A stretch of 64,000 nt of DNA from Schistocephalus solidus (GCA_017591395.1 WEDG01012602.1:1-64000); one strand, 5' to 3'; positions 44,530-56,254 are shown, counted from the stretch's first letter. Numbers and translations are program-made. Notes: generated from the sequence alone by a model not told the origin.

Positions 44530-44945
44530 GGTATACGACAATTCAACCGTAGTATTCTGACGATGTCCACTGTGTGCTCCACAGCAGAGTGTCCCAGACA
44601 CGGTGACTGGCGCATGTATTAGTTTAAAGTGAGATTAGACTTGCACTGCAGCTACCGCGTTCTCTCTGCCCTTGCCCGCCTGTGTCCAGTGTCAAAACGG
44701 AGTCAAGAAGACCGGAGGCGGGTCGGGCTCAGGTGGCTGGCGTGGTCGGAGACGCTCCTGACCATGTCTCCATGGAAAAATTGGCTGATGCGGCGTGAGT
44801 CCGTACACACGCGTGCATCACCCCAACCCATGTTCGGCATTTGTTATGGGAGCTCAACTCGAATAACGCCTGCCATGCCCTGAGCTGACCGCCATTTTTG
44901 TCCAACGCATCTACCACGCGGTCCATGTAGGGGCATACAGAACCC
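44530..44945 (+). repeat. Dispersed repeat family R, short-type copy
   Basis: It starts CGACAATTCAACCGTAGTAT, continues with GACGATGTCCACTGTGTGCT, then GTCAAGAAGACCGGAGGCGG, GGCATTTGTTATGGGAGCTC and CGCGGTCCATGTAGGGGCA. The order is the same as in the short units of the 26-28 kb array, with about 30 bases of unrelated sequence near 44770. Confidence 0.8.
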
Positions 44946-45258
44946 TATGGGATCACCCACATGCAGGCATGACTGCTCGTTGACTGGCAACCAAAACCTA
45001 TAATGTTTGCCTATTTTGCTGTTCCTGTTATCGCAAACACCGGGCTCCTACGGGAGTTCGAAGGCTTCGACAGATAAACAAATGATTCCCGTGCTCGAAC
45101 CTTCATTAAGCTTCTACCCCTGATTCAAATGACAGACCTCCCAGCAAGGTCCTGGACTATGATCCCTAAGAGAACGGACAGCTTTCCTGTTGAAATCTGA
45201 TAATTAAAGGCCCAGTGTCTAAAAAGCTTATGTTCACACGTGTATTTCAGAAAAATCT

Positions 45259-45573
45259 AGCGGAAATTATCAGACCTGGTGCAATTGCGAACAAAGCAAC
45301 TACGTCCGAGAAACTTGAAGGCGGTTCTGGATGCGAATGACCGAACACGCGGCAGTGGTGCAGAGGAATGACGCCAACTGTCAATTCGCAGTTCATTTGA
45401 CGAGATCCGGCCAAATGTTAAAGGTTGAAAACACCAAAATTCCCACGAGTAGTGATAATCGCATGCGTTCAGAGCTGATTGAGTCGCGTTTCATGGGGCC
45501 CCAGTCTAGTAACAGGTGGAATGACCTCCGCACTCATATTCCTACTGTGGCTAAATGTTGTCGAAATGATTAG
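45259..45573 (+). pseudogene. GIY-YIG endonuclease fragment of a second retroelement
   Basis: Translation gives NYQTWCNCEQSNYVRET, an in-frame stop, then RRFWMRMTEHAAVVQRND, AVHLTRSGQMLKVENTKIPT and RMRSELIESRFMGPQSSN. The order C-x-C...YVGET-R-L--R--EH--AV---D, H----G, RELIE-W and N is the GIY-YIG module as found at the end of Penelope-like or related retroelement proteins. The first G of YVGET is R and a stop interrupts the fold. It differs strongly from the PLE copies at 11.5 and 48.1 kb, so it represents another lineage. Confidence 0.55.
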
Positions 45574-47860
45574 CCGCTCGGCAAGCATGCAGGCGAATTC
45601 TGGTCCCAATGCTGGAGAACCAAGTGGCCGAGCAATCATTTCTCCATCATCCTACACAGGTAATGAAATGTCAGCGCTTAACTACTCGAATATTAGCTAT
45701 CAAGCTATTAGCACACCGGAGGGCAACCATCATCGATGAAGGGAGAAGGGAGCTGTTAATTGTCATAGGTATGCGGTAGCATATCGACTACAAACCTATA
45801 AATACTGCAACTCCCGCGTATGAAGTGCCATCTCTAATGGTATGTACGCACATAAACAAATAAAGTTCCTGTTCGAGTGATAAAACCTACTTCTTCACAG
45901 TAACTTCCTGGAATTCGCATTTTTGATGGTTTAGTAAAGTTGGGTTTCAGGTGGGTTAGACTAAGCTCGGTTTCCAAACGCCAAATCACTACCTTAATTG
46001 AGAAGACACTTTCGACCTGCAGGGATAATTTCCAGTGTTTGTAATGCAACTTAGTCAAGCTACCGAGGTTTATAAATTAGATGAACGGACCGGAGGCTAC
46101 ATCCAAATTAGTAAGCTTGAACTCCAGGAGATGACAACTTGTTTTTCCTCAAAACAAATGTGTCCCGGAAGCATTGCATACGCACTTTGTATAAATTTAT
46201 TTAATATATTGCTTAAACCCTTTAAGATACATTGAAAAATAAAATATTACTTGAAAGGGGCTTAAATGGCCTCGCAGCCAACGTAAGTTGGAGGACTTTC
46301 TTACACAACGATGCGTTTGCCTTATGTAAAGCATGTTTTTAGTCCCTTTAAGTATAACATTTGATAAAAAATTAATCTTTGGCCTTCATTATTCCTACGT
46401 ATCTGATTTGAGTCACCTTTGTGTAAAACAATGCATAAAACACACGTATCTCTCTGTTTAAAGGGACGTTTTCTTACAAGCTCTTGCCTATGGAAAGGAT
46501 CAGTTCCGGTTTCTAGCCATCACAAAATCTTGAGTGCATGAATTCCCGTAGGAAAGATTGTGGGGTTCATGTAAATATTCAGATGTCCCGGAGGTATGAC
46601 TACAGACCTACAGAACATATTTAGATTGATGACTTGAAAGGCTAAGATTCAGCCTGGAGCGTTTTTTTCTCTACGACAACACAAGATCGTGACTATTTTT
46701 ATCATTATATATTTGGCAATATGAATTTTTCGTAAAATAGCTTAAATTAAATGTTCTTAAACTCGTGCATTGGTCAGAGTGATAAAAGAAATCAAAGCAG
46801 CCACAGTAGTATTTCAAATATAAGCTGTCGTTGACCATATTTGAGGTAAAAGTTTAAAATTTCCGGATAATGGTTCATTGCAGAAAGCCGGTCTACTGGA
46901 ACTGTTAGAGATGATCTACAAGTTTTTATGCATGATAAATTTGGGCTATTGAAAAGAATAAAACATGTATCTGTAATTTTTAAACTTTCGAAACGATTTT
47001 GAACGACTCTGAATGGAGGCACTAAGAGAGCCACGGTTCAGATGGCTTTCATTGAAAGTTCATTGTGGCTCACCGACTAACCGCGTACCATAACAAAGCA
47101 AGCACGTTTCACGTTTCACCTAAGATTGACTGCTTACATCTAAGGCTTTATTCGTGGCCTGTACAAGTGGATCAGGGATTATGATTCATCGCTGCGCGAT
47201 AACACTTAATTGAATTGTGAGGCCATCGTCAGCTGAGGACTTTCAACAAGTCAATACGATCGATACTACGCTATCACGCTAAAAGCAAGTCAAAATTAGC
47301 CAAGCAACACTGCCACACTGGACTTCTCTTAGCCGTCGGCGCCACCCAATCAGAACAAAGACGATGAGTGGAAGATCCGCAAATGATACCGAAACTCACA
47401 TCAGTTAGGAGTTTATCGGGTAACGGTTGATAAACATCAACTTTAACAAACATAAATACTTGCGAGTTTAAAGCTATGTCTTATAAATGGGGTTACAATG
47501 AAAAAGTTGCCGATGACTAAAAGGAAATCAAAGGCCTCACCAGTGAGAATTCATTGGACCCAAACACACTGCTTTCCAGTTTACTAAATAGTACAATAGC
47601 ATTAATATAGTGCTATCCTTAGGTAAATTGGTCAGGTTCTCGGGGTTAGAACCTGGAAAGCCGCAAATTATTTATGTGTTTCAAGTGCTAAAGCCATTGG
47701 TTAGCATTTTGGCCGGATATTTAATTCTCAACCCTACTGGAGATCGCTGTAGGAATGCATTCGTGTCGGTGAATGCATTTATTTGCACAATAAATTCGTT
47801 TGAAATATTTCCTTCGGTGGTCTCCGGCCAAGTGCACATCGATGAACTTAAACTATTTGT
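45574..47860. other. No supported gene
   Basis: AT-rich. 45580-45740 may be the tail of the GIY-YIG protein (ALNYSNISYQAI) but no family match supports this. Confidence 0.35.
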
Positions 47861-47864
47861 ATGA

Positions 47865-48403
47865 AGTCTAGTTTGGCAAACTTACTCTTTCGATTCTTCA
47901 TCATCAGGCATACACACATCATAAGGTAATACTACTCTTTGCAAGCACTCCACTTCTTCGCCTTGAAGGTAAGGATAGACTGCCCTATCAGACCTCGTCA
48001 ATGTGCATCTAGGCCTTCACTTGCTCCTGTCGAACAGGTTATATTGATCAAAAACTAGGCGCCTATTCAAGGGGATGTGCAAGCCCCATCCTGCCTGGCT
48101 ATATATATCAAGGTGTGGTTAGGTCCATCTCTAGCGCAATTGTGGCTCACTTGGTTGACAGCGATCACCGGGTAGAGGTGAACCAAGCATTCCGAGTAAT
48201 CTATAAAGTGCTGACGAAACACTCCGAGTTCCTGCGTCAGCGGATACCTGCGACGGCAGAGGCAGTGACCATACGGTTGACCAACCCAACCTTGTGCTCG
48301 CAAAACAGCGTTTATAGTGACCCTCAGGCTTCCTTGACAGAAGACGAACTCAGCATGAGTGAACGGATAACTGTGTTAAAGAACCGATCTTTCTTCAAAT
48401 GAA
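47865..48403 (+). mobile_element. Penelope-like element fragment with GIY-YIG domain
   Basis: The + strand encodes FTCSCRTGYID (GYIG damaged to GYID), then [20 protein letters not shown], a central helix and [13 protein letters not shown]. It aligns along its length with the copy at 11407-11733, including the shared non-coding motif ACTCCACTTCTTCGCCTTGAAGG near 47947. A short terminal segment at 47867-47940 (AGTTTGGCAAACTTACTC, TTCATCATCAG) resembles 11130-11210. Relative to the coding direction it lies on the opposite side from that copy. RT and N-terminal parts are absent. Confidence 0.75.
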
Positions 48404-48785
48404 TACAAGCATTTGGTTTGTGAATTATTACTTATCAACTGAGAAGTATATTTTTTTTGCAAAAGCCAGCATTTCAAAAACGAACATATTACATGTCACT
48501 TGGTTAAAGCCTAACATGTGAAACGATAAGAAAGGAAAACACAACAAATAGAAGAAAATAATGACAACTTATAACACAAATGGATTGGTTCTTGGTCGAT
48601 TTTCTTCTTACCAGCGGTATACTAATAAGCCTGCTGGCCATAGATATCTGTGGTTGCCTGACCTACGTCATTTGTAAGCGGTTTGGATGCCTTGTACGGC
48701 CACCTTACGATGAGAACACAAACCATCTCGTCTATTTAAAATAGGTGGTCTTACAATAAATTTCAGGAAGGGCAAACATTTCCAT
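48404..48785. other. No supported gene
   Basis: Nothing recognised. Confidence 0.4.
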
Positions 48786-49065
48786 GTCTTAACCCTAGCA
48801 TGAACCCTAACATAAAACTTAAATGTAGCCTTTATCTTAATCTTTGCTTGACCCTTAACCTTAACCCTATAGTAAACACTAACCAAACCCTTTATTGTTA
48901 ACATACTCCTGACCTAACCCCACCTCTGACCGTTACCTCAACCTTAAACCTAACCCTAAACCTAACCCTATCCCTCGCCTTAATCCTAAACCCACTTTCG
49001 TTGGACGTTGACACAAAGCCACATTCAATGTGGGCAGTTACTCTTCCCGTGTCCTGTTGAGACGG
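48786..49065 (+). repeat. Degenerate telomere-like tract in a dispersed repeat
   Basis: Many copies of CCCTAAC, CCTTAACC and CCTAAACC occur between 48786 and 48992, for instance CCTAACCCTAAACCTAACCC. They are followed by AGCCACATTCAATGTGGGCAG and GTCCTGTTGAGACGGCCATA. The same succession, tract then flank, occurs at 53994-54235. TTAGGG is the animal telomere repeat; here it is diverged and internal. Confidence 0.75.
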
Positions 49066-51759
49066 CCATAAAAGAAAATTCTACCAGGTTTACTTGCTGT
49101 CATGGAAAAATGCTTTCCATTAGATTGAGGTTTGGACTGTTACGAGCGAAGTAACTGGATGCCGTCTTAATAATTAGATTACGATCGGGATTATAAGCAA
49201 TTTCCTACCTCCTTTGAGTAGACTTTATCCAGTAACATTACAGCCTCCATTCGCCGTAAATTCTGGCCCCCGTAAACGAAGGAACCCTTGGAGTCGTCGA
49301 TGATCACTTTGTTGTTTGTGGTGTTCGTCGTTGGCCTCTAGTGTGATCGCTCGTTAAATTTGATGGCCATCCGCAACAGCAGGCGGTGATAGGTAATGAA
49401 AGCTTCAAGATGCGTTTTTGTGGAACGTTTTTCCGCACGTAACCATGTGTGTTTGTCTAAAAATAAGGCTTTATAACAAAAGTAAATACTTTTCCAGAAC
49501 TAAGATCTGTTATCAATACATTTCATAGGAAATAAAACTTTTTTTCGTTTTCGTACAAAAAACTGGCGTTAAGACAGCCATTTGCAGATGAGGCTTAAAA
49601 TATTTTATTACTATTTAGTGATTCTCAGGTGGAACAGTGACTGCTCATTTTAATAGTCTTCATCGGCATACGTTGAGCACAGTCGTCTCATGTTTGCTTT
49701 GGGATTTTTTTCTAATTTTGCTTTTATATTTCTGAGCATTGCTCTGCCAGTTTTAACCTACCACAAGTGGACCTTACCAAAATTGGAAATACTCTAATGA
49801 CTCACACCCTTTGACGACTGAGTTCCTTATGCATTTCTCTCACACGACAAGGAGCATTCCAAACCGTCATGCGTTGTCAGCAACATCACAATACTATCTC
49901 ACTGCATCTACCTATTAATTTTTAGTGAAGCAGTTTTTTCTCCTAATTTCTTTTTAATTGGCGGCTCGCCGAACTCCGTCTCCGATTTAACTGTAGGAGT
50001 ATTTTTACTGCTTTTTTCTAGTTCACCGTATATGTAAAAGATTGTTGACTATTGTTTTAAAAATTGCAAATCGTTCTAAATCGGTCATGCCTACCATATT
50101 GTTCATTTCTGCTGTTAATATGGCTGCTCACATAGTGCAGCAATTATCCACTTTGTATTTATTTATACCGCGATACTAAGTTTGAAATGACGGGGCTCTC
50201 TGGGCCTTAAATATACAGTTTATTTATTTATTTAAAGCCGATTGGTGTCAAAAAGTAACGTGAGTTCACCAACATATGGCGTGACAGAGAAAAGTAACAG
50301 TAACTTGTGGGTCCCCCTATCTGTTTGTTTGCGCCATTTACTTCTTGGCAAACTAAAGCAAACTATTGTGATTCGGGTTTGATAATGCGTTTTAGGCTTA
50401 AAATATCATCGGTATGCATGTCAGAATTTTCAGTGTTGAACTCCCTCAACGTTTTTTGAACTTAACGCTGTTTCATGTACCTAGCCTCCGATAGTTATAT
50501 AGAGGTAAAATCCAATCTTTCGGCTTTCTAATGAATTCAGTTACATTAATTACACAAAAACGCACCCTAACACAGTAAATTACTTGGATATTAAGAAGGA
50601 TCCACTTTTATCCTCAAATGTTCAGTTTTTCTTTCTGAACACAGCCTTGAGGCAAAGTCTACATCAGAAAGGGACCTCTTGCCCCTATAATTTGTCTGCT
50701 TACCAAAAATGAGACCATGCACGCAATACTACTCATTGAAGTTGCTGCCAAGACTTTTCATGATGTACATGGCCTATGGTAGGCTAATTAAGTAGACCCT
50801 TTTTCCTAGATGATTTACACAGCTGTCTGATAAAATAATTGTACAAAATGTAGGCTGTTACGGTGCAAGATACATTACAGTATAACCGTTTAATGTCCAC
50901 TCGTATTAGAGGAAAATTCCAGTAATTTCTTACTTTTATAGGCAAATTTAAACACTAAGTACCTGATCCAAGAGTTTCGTAGATTACTGTGCATCTGGCG
51001 GTTGTTTGTTTTCTCACTTTCCCATAATAGATTTTATGCCGGTTTTAGGGGGTTAAAAGTGCAGATGGTATCTGGTAATCATTACTGTATTTTCATATAA
51101 GCTACGTTATATAAGAAATTCCCTTTGGAAAACTGTCCTTGGGCATGCAAATTCCCGAAAATCAAGCCTAGGAACTCTAAATTCAACTTTATTAGCCACT
51201 TATACATACAGAAGTGGGGGGAGAATACAAGAAATAATTTGTTGGGGATATGCCCGTTGATGTTTTTTATCTATTTGGTAGGCCTACGACTTTAAGAATT
51301 GTTGCAACATACTGTTATGAAACTTGCAGTTGACGTTCATTTCTGCTCGTAGCACTCAGTGAACACACCCCTGTACGCTTTTTCTGCCTAGCTAAATCTG
51401 CAAGGTTCACTGATACTTTTGAAACCAGTATTGCTAATTCTTCTTGAAATATCCAAAACCCTACTTACGAAAATGTCTTGAAAGGAACAATATAGCCAGA
51501 AACATTGCATTTCGGATAGGCACAAGGCAAAGATTGACAAATAAAGAGAGCGGTGAACATGACTCTGCAGGCTCTGAAGATGCTTACAAGAAGCAACCAC
51601 CCGAAATCTCAGACACCTAATACATACCTCCCATGACATTTTGGTAACCTTATATACTTCATGAAAGACATCATGAAGTGGAAAGATATGACAGTATTTG
51701 AAATGGACATTGGATAGCCTTAAAAAATCTCGTGCTACTTTTTAAAAACTGAAAGATAA
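49066..51759. other. No supported gene
   Basis: AT-rich, short ORFs only. A TTTATTTATTTATTT run lies near 50220. Confidence 0.4.
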
Positions 51760-51905
51760 TCTTTTTTTGTGCATAAAATTTGAAGAAAACCTGCTTGGCT
51801 ATCAACTGAGCACAAAAAGTGTATTTTACGAATTTTTTCTGTAAAATATATTTGAATTTATAAGGGCATCTAAGATTGATTGAAAAATGTGCACTTCTTT
51901 AGCAG
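51760..51905 (+). repeat. Dispersed repeat, partner of 44205-44355
   Basis: CATAAAATTTGAAGAAAACC, TTTTCTGTAAAATATATTTG and GCATCTAAGATTGATTGAAA match the partner copy in order and spacing. Confidence 0.6.
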
Positions 51906-52149
51906 TCCTTGTAGCAAATACTATTTTAAGAGTTGTCTGAAAATAAAAATTTTCAGAAGTTTGTATCCTGACGCAGGATGATCAATTTTGCAATCTCTTT
52001 TAACTAAGCTTTCCCAGTCGAAACCGTGGTTCTGAATTTTTGGTTAACATTTCATGGCATTTGCCACTGACTGCAACTACCGGCATGTATGCGTGTAGTG
52101 TGCCTTAGACATTCTCTTTACGCCATTTCCGTTGCTGCATGCAATATCC

Positions 52150-52990
52150 TCATCAATTGAGTAACAGACTCGGAGGACCGAATCGTGCAGAGAAGAGGGA
52201 AAAAAGAGGGAAGCTATGCCGGGGACATCGTCCATCATGACAAACCAACGCATTCCTCACCACAGTATAGCCCAGAGAGTTAGACTGTGATGGCTCCTGC
52301 TTAACGTGACCTCTGACACCCTCACCCATGTGAGATGTGAGCGGCTCAACGCCCCTTCTGTGTGCATTCATGGTGCTTGTGTTTGCGGGGCCAGATCTTG
52401 TACGTAATACGCGTAGACGGGCTTATCAGCAGCTGTGCCAATTCCCCGCACCAGTTCACTGACCGGTTCGGACAAGAGCCTGGAAATGGGAATGGAGAGT
52501 GAGGCTGACGGCTTAGCACATTTTTCTTACTATAAACAATCTGATGCGTTTGAAGCTATCACAGTGTGTTAAAAGCCGTGGCCGGGAAGGTTGCCAACTG
52601 ATAGGATAAGTCGGAGCGCGTAGTCGGCCCAGTGTGTGTTTGTGAGGGGTAGCTGACTGGCGAAATGAGAGTCAGGATTCGATGGATCCTTAATGCAGCA
52701 TATATGGCACAAACACTCAGCTGGGATCCGGGCCAGGTGTGGCTGCACGCTTAGGGGCGGCCGCGGCCACGCTAGCCACCTGCGCCCTCTCCCGCCTCCG
52801 GTCTTCATTATTTGGTCATGACACCGGGTCCAAGTGATGAGAGGGAGAGAGCGCCGTAGCTGCAGCACAAGTTTACTATCACTTTAAATGAAATCACGCG
52901 GGATTCACCATCCCTGCACCACCATGCTGTGGAGTATACGGTGGACCTCGTTGAATCCGACGGTCAAACTGTCGGATATCCCACCCACCT
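52150..52990 (-). repeat. Dispersed repeat family R, long-type copy
   Basis: In minus orientation it carries the whole long form. The distal half lies at 52280-52600 (CACATGTGAGATGTGAGC-like region shared with 17340-17560, then ACTATAAACAATCTGATGCG and GGAAGGTTGCCAACTGATAG). The proximal half lies at 52680-52990 (GGCCAGGTGTGGCTGCACGC, CTTTAAATGAAATCACGCG, ATACGGTGGACCTCGTTGAA). Confidence 0.8.
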
Positions 52991-53539
52991 CACTCTACCA
53001 CAACCTGCCTGCATTCCTAGATTTTGGGATGTTCAAACGACAATATAACCCAGTAGGGTTGAGGTACAGGCGGATATGGCGCTTTATGGTATTTCGGATA
53101 AAAGTGAAGTTTAAGCCAACCGTTAGGTAGTCGGATACACGCGGAGAGGGGAGGAGGGCGTGTGTGGTGGGCGCAGGCGCTCTATTTAGCGTCGTCCATC
53201 ACTGCGCTCACGCCCACCTGTGAGCTCCTAGACCTTTTCCAGCCATCGGAGCACGATTGATTGTGGGACGGGAGACAGGTAGGCACGACTGATGTCTGCT
53301 TCAGTATAATCGAGTTCACGTGCAAGTCACTGCTGTCAGGCCCAATTCGTGCGGTAACAATTGTGGCCGCTACTCCCAGTTGTTAAACTGCCGAGTTTAT
53401 TTTCCGAGATTTTTGATGAAGACGGAGCCCGTAAGTTTAATGGGTTTTCCTTAAAGAAACATATTAAGTCCTTATTTAAAAGTCAGGGTTGAAGTCGACT
53501 TGGAAAAATGTAACACCTATAATTACAATTTATTTGTAA
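52991..53539. other. No supported gene
   Basis: GC-rich near 53130-53300, no domain or known repeat recognised. Confidence 0.35.
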
Positions 53540-53704
53540 AATTTCTTCATTTGACCGAATTGCAAAAATTTGGCGGCCTCGGTTGGATTCGAACCCAAGA
53601 GAGCATGGGGAAGGCTCTAGTACAGCCAACACTAACCACTTGAGCTACAAGGCACCACCAGGGTGGGTGAGTAACTTGACCCAAGTGGGATTAAACTCTC
53701 GGCT
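53540..53704 (-). repeat. SINE family A, left arm of an inverted pair
   Basis: The minus strand shows ACTTGGGTCAAGTTACTCAC, TGCCTTGTAGCTCAAGTGG (A box), TTGGGTTCGAATCCAACCG (B box) and GCAATTCGGTCAAATGAAG. Confidence 0.8.
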
Positions 53705-53707
53705 GCC

Positions 53708-53850
53708 GGTGAGGCCTCGTAGCTCAAGTGGATAGAGTGTTGACTGTACTAAAGCCTTTCCCGTGCTGTCGTGGGTTTGAATCCCACCGAGGCCACCGAG
53801 GTTTTCATAAGTGAGTCGAATAGATTGATCAAATCTGTCAAAACCCCCTA
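53708..53850 (+). repeat. SINE family A, right arm of an inverted pair
   Basis: It begins GGTGAGGCCTCGTAGCTCAA and includes GTCGTGGGTTTGAATCCCAC and CGAGGCCACC. GGCCTCG and CGAGGCC can pair as a 7-bp acceptor-like stem, and GTGGG/CCCAC as a T-arm stem with a 7-base loop. This is the best-preserved tRNA-like head in the window. It starts only a few bases after the left arm ends. Confidence 0.82.
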
Positions 53851-53993
53851 ATTCCATCGTGTTTGTTATATTATTCGTTCAATTTTCAATTTTGGAGCCT
53901 TATTCATCCTATAGGGAACCTGTTACTAACCTACGCGACAAAACGATGAAGACATCTGTATTTTCACAATCCGAAAACCAAACTGTCACTTTA

Positions 53994-54235
53994 ATCTTAA
54001 TCCTTGCCCTACCGTAAACCTAAACCCAGAGGTAAGATGAAACCAAACCACAACCCTTAGTCTAATCCTGGCCCTAACCCCAACTCTGACCTTAACCTCA
54101 AAGGTTACCCTAACCCTAAACTTAACCCTAACCCTCACCTTAATTATAAGCATAATTTATATGGAATTTAGCGCTAAGCCACATCTATTGTTGACGGTTC
54201 CTTCTCCTAGGTCCTGTTTAGGCGGCTATACAGGG
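53994..54235 (+). repeat. Degenerate telomere-like tract in a dispersed repeat, second copy
   Basis: CCCTAACC, CCTTAACC and CCTAAACC variants occupy 53994-54152. They are followed by AAGCCACATCTATTG and GTCCTGTTTAGGCGGCTATA, matching the flank of the first copy at 49015-49065. The copies are on the same strand about 5.2 kb apart. Confidence 0.75.
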
Positions 54236-54299
54236 CATCATTACCCTTGTTTACCTCTCTATACACGATGTAAAACTGAAGGCAAAAAACGGTGTAACT

Positions 54300-54905
54300 G
54301 TTGAATGGAAGGAGACCTACTCACGGTGACAGTCTGCTCCCGTAGCCTACTTTTCTGCCAGAAAACGCGACTGTTGAGACACGTTTCAGTACCTTTGGTC
54401 ATAAGCTTCTGGTTATTTACTGGACACCGAGGCATTTCCATCACTTCCTCGAAGGTCAAGACTTCATTTTTTCACGGACCACAAGCCTTTGACGTCCTCC
54501 TTCGATCTCAGTCATACACGTACAACCCGAGGGAGATAACCCACCTGGAATACATCTCACGATTCACCACCGACACCCGCCTCATCGATAAAACAACGAT
54601 AAAAGTGGCTGACGTGCTGTCCAGACCTGCCCGCCATCTGCATTCCCGCTGCAAATGGGTTCCAACTTACTGCCATGGCGGTAGAGAAACGATTGGTTGG
54701 TTATCCTGGCAATGGTCTCTAGCTCGTGGGCGTTCCTCTAGACATTGCTGCTGGGGAAAGTCTTTATGGCGTCTAAGCTTCCATTTACCGCACCTTCATG
54801 CTCGCTTCAACTGCTTCCAACTGCTTTTCAACCTCTTCATGAACCCTCCCGCCCTGAGTTCCCAGTCTTACCAAACCTGCTTAAAGAAAAAAAGTTGTCT
54901 GGGTT
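54300..54905 (+). pseudogene. Ty3/gypsy pol fragment (RNase H to integrase start)
   Basis: In changing frames: APVAYFSARKRDC, LHFFTDHKPLTS (the TDHKPL signature of retroelement RNase H), then REITHLEYISRFTTDTRLID and KVADVLSRP (the end of RNase H), followed by QLTAMAVEKRLVGYPGN and a damaged LxGVPLD stretch leading towards integrase. Several stops and frameshifts separate these. It is a decayed LTR retrotransposon fragment; RT and most of integrase are missing. Confidence 0.75.
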
Positions 54906-55229
54906 GACATTAAAAATTCCTTTGGTGTCGTTATACGCCGTGTTAAGTCTAGCTGGGGGTTCTGCAGAAGACTGCTCTCATGACAGTCAGCACGGGCGCT
55001 CACGTATGTCCTCGGTCCGAACAGCAGCCCTGTCAGCCTACTGCTTGAGCCGAGGCTTGCCATGAGCATGGCGAGAGCTCGAGGCCAATTAACGCTGCGT
55101 CCTTCTCTGATTGGCTGCAGGCGGACATAACCTAGGGGCACGCACGCACGCGCTTCGATGCGGAGCCTAAGAACCTTAACGGCTGTCACTCGGCTGAAGA
55201 TACTCCTTGCTGCCTCTACCTGCTGATTT

Positions 55230-55691
55230 GTGTGTACGCTCTCTTGCCAGCCGCGATTTCATTTCCTTTGTTCGTTTTTGGCGTATTGGTTACTGGTTTT
55301 TGGTGCATGCACAAACGAGACGAGACACGAAAGCACTCCTCCTTTTAATTTTACTGACTCTACTGTATGTCACAACCTCTCAAAAACCATCAGCTGCCTT
55401 CACACACCACTTCAAATTAGGGTTTACACAGAAGCAGAAAGCGAGCACCAGGTGGCAGACAAGGACACCGAAAGACCCTGTGTTACAGCAGGAAACAGCT
55501 GGAGTTGTTTACCGTATCTGGTTGCAGTTAGACCTAAAGCAAATATGTTGGAAAGACTAGGAGATTATCGCAGAATTTTGATGGCTAAATACACAATAAC
55601 AAGGAATGATTCCAGTGATTGGCTCACGTATAATATGACTGGACTTGGACATATATTGAGGTTTCATCTGGGGGAAGTACAGACAGTGTGA
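55230..55691 (+). CDS. 153-codon ORF with signal-peptide-like start, uncertain
   Basis: The N terminus is hydrophobic (FLCSFLAYWLLVFGAC, residues about 12-27) and is followed by a stretch with several N-x-S/T sites (NET, NFT, NLS, later NDS and NMT). That would fit a secreted or surface protein. A 117-codon frame overlaps it almost completely, so open length here may simply reflect composition. It lies just downstream of the gypsy fragment; whether it belongs to that element, a host gene or nothing is unclear. I recognise no family. Confidence 0.2.
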   Translation: MCTLSCQPRFHFLCSFLAYWLLVFGACTNETRHESTPPFNFTDSTVCHNLSKTISCLHTPLQIRVYTEAESEHQVADKDTERPCVTAGNSWSCLPYLVAVRPKANMLERLGDYRRILMAKYTITRNDSSDWLTYNMTGLGHILRFHLGEVQTV

Positions 55692-55699
55692 GACACGAG

Positions 55700-55870
55700 C
55701 CGCGTCATTCATATTGTTTCAGCTCACAGTCTATAAATAAGCACGACGATCCCTCCCTTCCTAATTCTGTGCCCGAGCATTGCCTGGGAAAAACTATTAG
55801 TCGGGCTGGTGAACCTTGCTTCCGGTTTAAGTTCCGGTGAGTCAAACGGGCAAATAAATATTCCCCAATT
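55700..55870 (+). promoter_or_regulatory. Possible promoter/poly(A) region, LTR-like
   Basis: CTATAAATAAGC (TATA-like, about 55731) and GCAAATAAATATT (AATAAA near 55853) are about 120 bases apart in a GC-richer stretch, the spacing expected of an LTR. No second LTR copy or TG...CA ends were identified. Confidence 0.2.
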
Positions 55871-56254
55871 CGTCATTATCAAAGAAGAATCAATGGCTAT
55901 TGGTGGCTCGGATGTGAAGATTTAAGAGATTTTCAAGCAATAAACTCGTTAGCAGATAGTTCCACATGCTAGCTCGCCAGCTTCATCTGCAGAACCTAGT
56001 TAATGATTCGAAGTCCTTTTACGTTTGCCCCACTTACCAGCCCACGGTTTGAGGGAGTTTAGTGTTTAGTGTTTAGACTGTAAATTTGTTGCTAAGGCTT
56101 ACTTGCCTAGTTCTTCGAATAAACTTGATGGGTTGCTCCAAAAACTGTGCCAAACCATGAGCAATAATTTGTTAAGCAGAAATCATGCTAAATATAAACG
56201 GTTAAGTAGAGCTGAATAAGTATTTGATTGAATTAGGAAAAAGCTTGGCAGCCT
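55871..56254. other. No gene seen
   Basis: Nothing recognised. Confidence 0.4.

Noticed and set aside
48786..48992. Chromosome end or ancient telomere fusion
   Set aside because: The repeats are diverged, internal, and followed by the same non-telomeric flank as a second locus, so a dispersed repeat explains them better.
53708..53795. Possible functional tRNA gene
   Set aside because: The head folds partly like a tRNA, but the anticodon arm is too long and irregular, and a SINE tail follows. It belongs to a dispersed family.
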